From the NCBI GenBank assembly GCA_964542875.1, contig CAZIWA010000193.1:1-6506 (forward strand): a stretch of 6,506 nucleotides of DNA, given 5' to 3'. The translations under genes were made by a program, and so were the position numbers. Within the stretch, counting starts at the first letter, position 1. The number at the start of each line of letters is the position of its first letter. Source of the stretch: CAZGOM01 sp964542875. Lineage in GTDB: Bacteria > Planctomycetota > Phycisphaerae > Phycisphaerales > Phycisphaeraceae. A model generated the notes under the pieces. It was not told where the DNA came from. It saw only the letters and a program-made list of their open reading frames with translations, and did no database searches. This document shows, piece after piece, positions 5,251 through 6,506 of this stretch.

Positions 5251-5275
5251 TAAAGATTCAATCGATTGTTTCTTG

Positions 5276-5306
5276 TTCCTCAGCACCCTCGATGGGTGCT
5301 GAAGAA
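5276..5306. repeat. Stem-loop CAGCACCC ... GGGTGCTG
   Basis: Perfect 8-bp arms (5281-5288 and 5294-5301) surround the 5-nt loop TCGAT. The pairing extends outward (TTC-C-T against A-A-GAA) to about 13 bp with one mismatch. No T-run follows directly, so a terminator role is weak. It is the fourth large palindrome within about 225 bp. Confidence 0.65.
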
Positions 5307-5347
5307 TCCCTTCTCTGGATGGGCACTTAAAGTCTCTCTTTTTCTAT

Positions 5348-5394
5348 CTTGCACTTGCCGCCGCCGCATCCCAATGCGTATAAACAACTCAATT
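5348..5394 (+). repeat. Conserved tail module, copy 3
   Basis: CTTGCAC (5348-5354) and ACTCAA (5387-5392) bracket a segment containing GCC, CAT and TATAAA. The start-to-start distance between TTGCAC and ACTCAA is 38 bp, exactly as at 1882/1920 and 3771/3809. The remaining spacer to the SDR start (5395-5557) holds a direct repeat CCTTTTACC (5508-5516 and 5530-5538, 22 bp apart) and pyrimidine-rich sequence, but no convincing promoter. Confidence 0.7.
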
Positions 5395-5557
5395 AAGACG
5401 CGAAGGCCCTGCATCTCATACACCCCCTTAAAATCCCCTTTATATTCCACCTGAAATGAGTCATACTTGAACGATTAACACCCCCTAATCAACTGTCATC
5501 AACTCCGCCTTTTACCCTTGTCCCTTACTCCTTTTACCTTTCCCCCAAAGGCTCACC

Positions 5558-6310
5558 ATGAAAATCGTAGTCATCGGCGGCACGGGCCTCATCGGCAAAA
5601 AACTCGTCGCAAACCTCCGCGCCCAAGGCCATGATGTCACCCCGGCCTCCCCCTCCACCGGCATCAACGCCCTCACTGGCCAGGGCCTCGCCCAGGCCCT
5701 CACTGGCGCTCAAGTCGTTGTCGACGTCGCAAACTCCCCCTCCTTCGAAGACAAGCCCGTCATGGAGTTCTTCGAAACCTCCGGCCGAAACCTCATGGCC
5801 GCCGAAACCGCCGCCGGCATCAAACACCACGTCGCGCTCTCCGTCGTCGGCACCGACCGCCTCCAGGCAAGTGGTTACTTCCGCGCCAAACTCGTCCAGG
5901 AAAACCTCATCAAGGCCGCCCCAATCCCCTACACCATCGTCCGCGCCACTCAATTCTTCGAATTCGTCGGCGCCATCGCCCAGTCAGGCGGCACCGGCAA
6001 TACCATCCTCTTTCCCCCCGCGCTCATGCAGCCCATCGTCTCCGACGACGTCGCCGCCGCCCTCGCCCAAATCGCCGTCAAACCACCCTTAAACGCCATC
6101 ATCGACCTCGCCGGCCCCGAACCCATCCGCATGGACCAACTCGTCCAGCAATACCTCACCGCCACAGGCGACAAACGCAAAGTCGCCTCTGACAAAAACG
6201 CCACCTACTTCGGCACGCCAGTCGACGACCAAAGCCTCTCCCCCCTTGGCAAAGCCATCCTCGGCCCCACCCGCTTCTCCGACTGGCTCGCCCGCACCAC
6301 CGCGAAATAA
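5558..6310 (+). CDS. NmrA-like atypical short-chain dehydrogenase/reductase (NAD(P)-binding)
   Basis: The 250-aa protein begins with a Rossmann fold: MKIVVIGGTGLIGKKLV carries the GGTGLIG dinucleotide-binding loop (7-13). S95 (HVALSVVG) and Y107-x3-K111 (GYFRAKLVQE) line up with the SDR catalytic residues. YTIVRATQFFEF (125-136) and the PIVSDDVAAAL stretch (159-169) are typical of the NmrA/TMR-like, quinone-reductase-type branch (SDR a5). IIDLAGPEPIRMDQLVQQYL (181-200) is the usual C-terminal block. The second residue of the usual NADP arginine region (28-34, TPASPST) is uncharged, so cofactor preference is not clear. Members reduce quinones or sense NAD(P) redox state; the substrate here is unknown. 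The start has AAAGG (5547-5551) 6 nt upstream. Length is normal for the family, and no damage is seen. It lies alone after the repeat-rich region and probably has its own promoter. Confidence 0.92.
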   Translation: MKIVVIGGTGLIGKKLVANLRAQGHDVTPASPSTGINALTGQGLAQALTGAQVVVDVANSPSFEDKPVMEFFETSGRNLMAAETAAGIKHHVALSVVGTDRLQASGYFRAKLVQENLIKAAPIPYTIVRATQFFEFVGAIAQSGGTGNTILFPPALMQPIVSDDVAAALAQIAVKPPLNAIIDLAGPEPIRMDQLVQQYLTATGDKRKVASDKNATYFGTPVDDQSLSPLGKAILGPTRFSDWLARTTAK

Positions 6311-6341
6311 CAAGAGAACCACCTAGGCTCTGTCTGAAACC

Positions 6342-6387
6342 TCTCTTCGTAGGGCGGCGCCGAGTCTTCGAGGCCCACCATCGCAGG
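6342..6387. repeat. 46-bp hairpin repeat, first copy
   Basis: It matches the second copy at 44 of 46 positions. It starts TCTCTTCGTAGGG and contains GCCGAGTCTTCGAGGCCC, which can fold with a GTCT apex; GGG near the start pairs with CCC near the end. It lies 31 bp after the SDR stop and could mark the transcript end, though no T-tract follows. Confidence 0.8.
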
Positions 6388-6460
6388 CTGGATACCCATT
6401 GATTCTGCAAAGTCACAGACAAACCTCTTCCTCACAGATGCATCTTCTTCTTCACTCCCA

Positions 6461-6506
6461 TCTCTTCGTAGGGTGGCGCCGAGTCTTCGAGGCCCACCAT
6501 CGCGGG
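6461..6506. repeat. 46-bp hairpin repeat, second copy (runs to window edge)
   Basis: It starts 119 bp after the first copy and differs from it at two positions (a C/T early and an A/G near the end). The 73 bp between copies are not repeated and hold no gene. The copy may continue past the window, so the unit could be longer and there could be more copies. Confidence 0.8.

Noticed and set aside
5085..5454. Two short plus-strand frames in the repeat region
   Set aside because: They run through four consecutive palindromes, lack ribosome binding sites and resemble no family I know.
6342..6506. CRISPR array
   Set aside because: There are only two copies, the unit is 46 bp and the spacing 73 bp, the repeat is a long GC-rich palindrome related to other intergenic hairpins, and no cas gene is nearby.

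Overview
The window looks like a piece of a draft, high-GC genome from the PVC group, most likely a planctomycete (perhaps class Phycisphaerae). Four things suggest this: a type II-style prepilin with the PVC-typical C-terminal H-X9-DG motif, very C-rich third codon positions, intergenic regions full of hairpin repeats, and a scaffold gap of exactly 100 N (2935-3034). The taxonomic call is an inference.

Layout. At the left edge an AraC-family regulator (minus strand, cut by the window start) is divergent from a prepilin-like gene (975-1745). A repeat-filled spacer follows, then a two-gene unit (2021-2849): an ArsR/SmtB-type repressor overlapping by 11 bp an SRPBCC/AHSA1-like protein. Its promoter holds a near-perfect palindrome between the -35 and -10 boxes, so autorepression is likely. 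After the gap comes a DinB-like four-helix protein (3051-3554). A second repeat-rich spacer, containing a 192-bp segment bounded by inverted repeats, leads to a translationally coupled pair: a DUF899 thioredoxin-like protein with a CPSC motif (3910-4725) and an 88-aa membrane protein with CC and CPAC motifs (4722-4988). A 569-bp stretch made mostly of hairpins separates this pair from an NmrA-like atypical SDR (5558-6310). The window ends in two 46-bp near-identical hairpin repeats.

How the genes may fit together. ArsR, AHSA1-like, DinB-like, DUF899 and NmrA-like SDR proteins are small soluble families linked to sensing, binding or redox handling of small molecules and thiols. Their co-directional arrangement suggests a stress or small-molecule response island. 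Repeats and the gap interrupt it, so it is not one proven operon. The AraC/prepilin pair looks like a separate unit.

The most unusual content is intergenic. There are related palindromic elements in at least four spacers, and a roughly 50-bp module occurs three times with exactly 38 bp between its two conserved boxes, each time upstream of a plus-strand gene. Two regulator genes (arsR and araC) have promoter-like boxes placed so that transcription would begin at or next to the ATG, suggesting leaderless mRNAs. I saw no tRNA, rRNA, CRISPR array or transposase gene.
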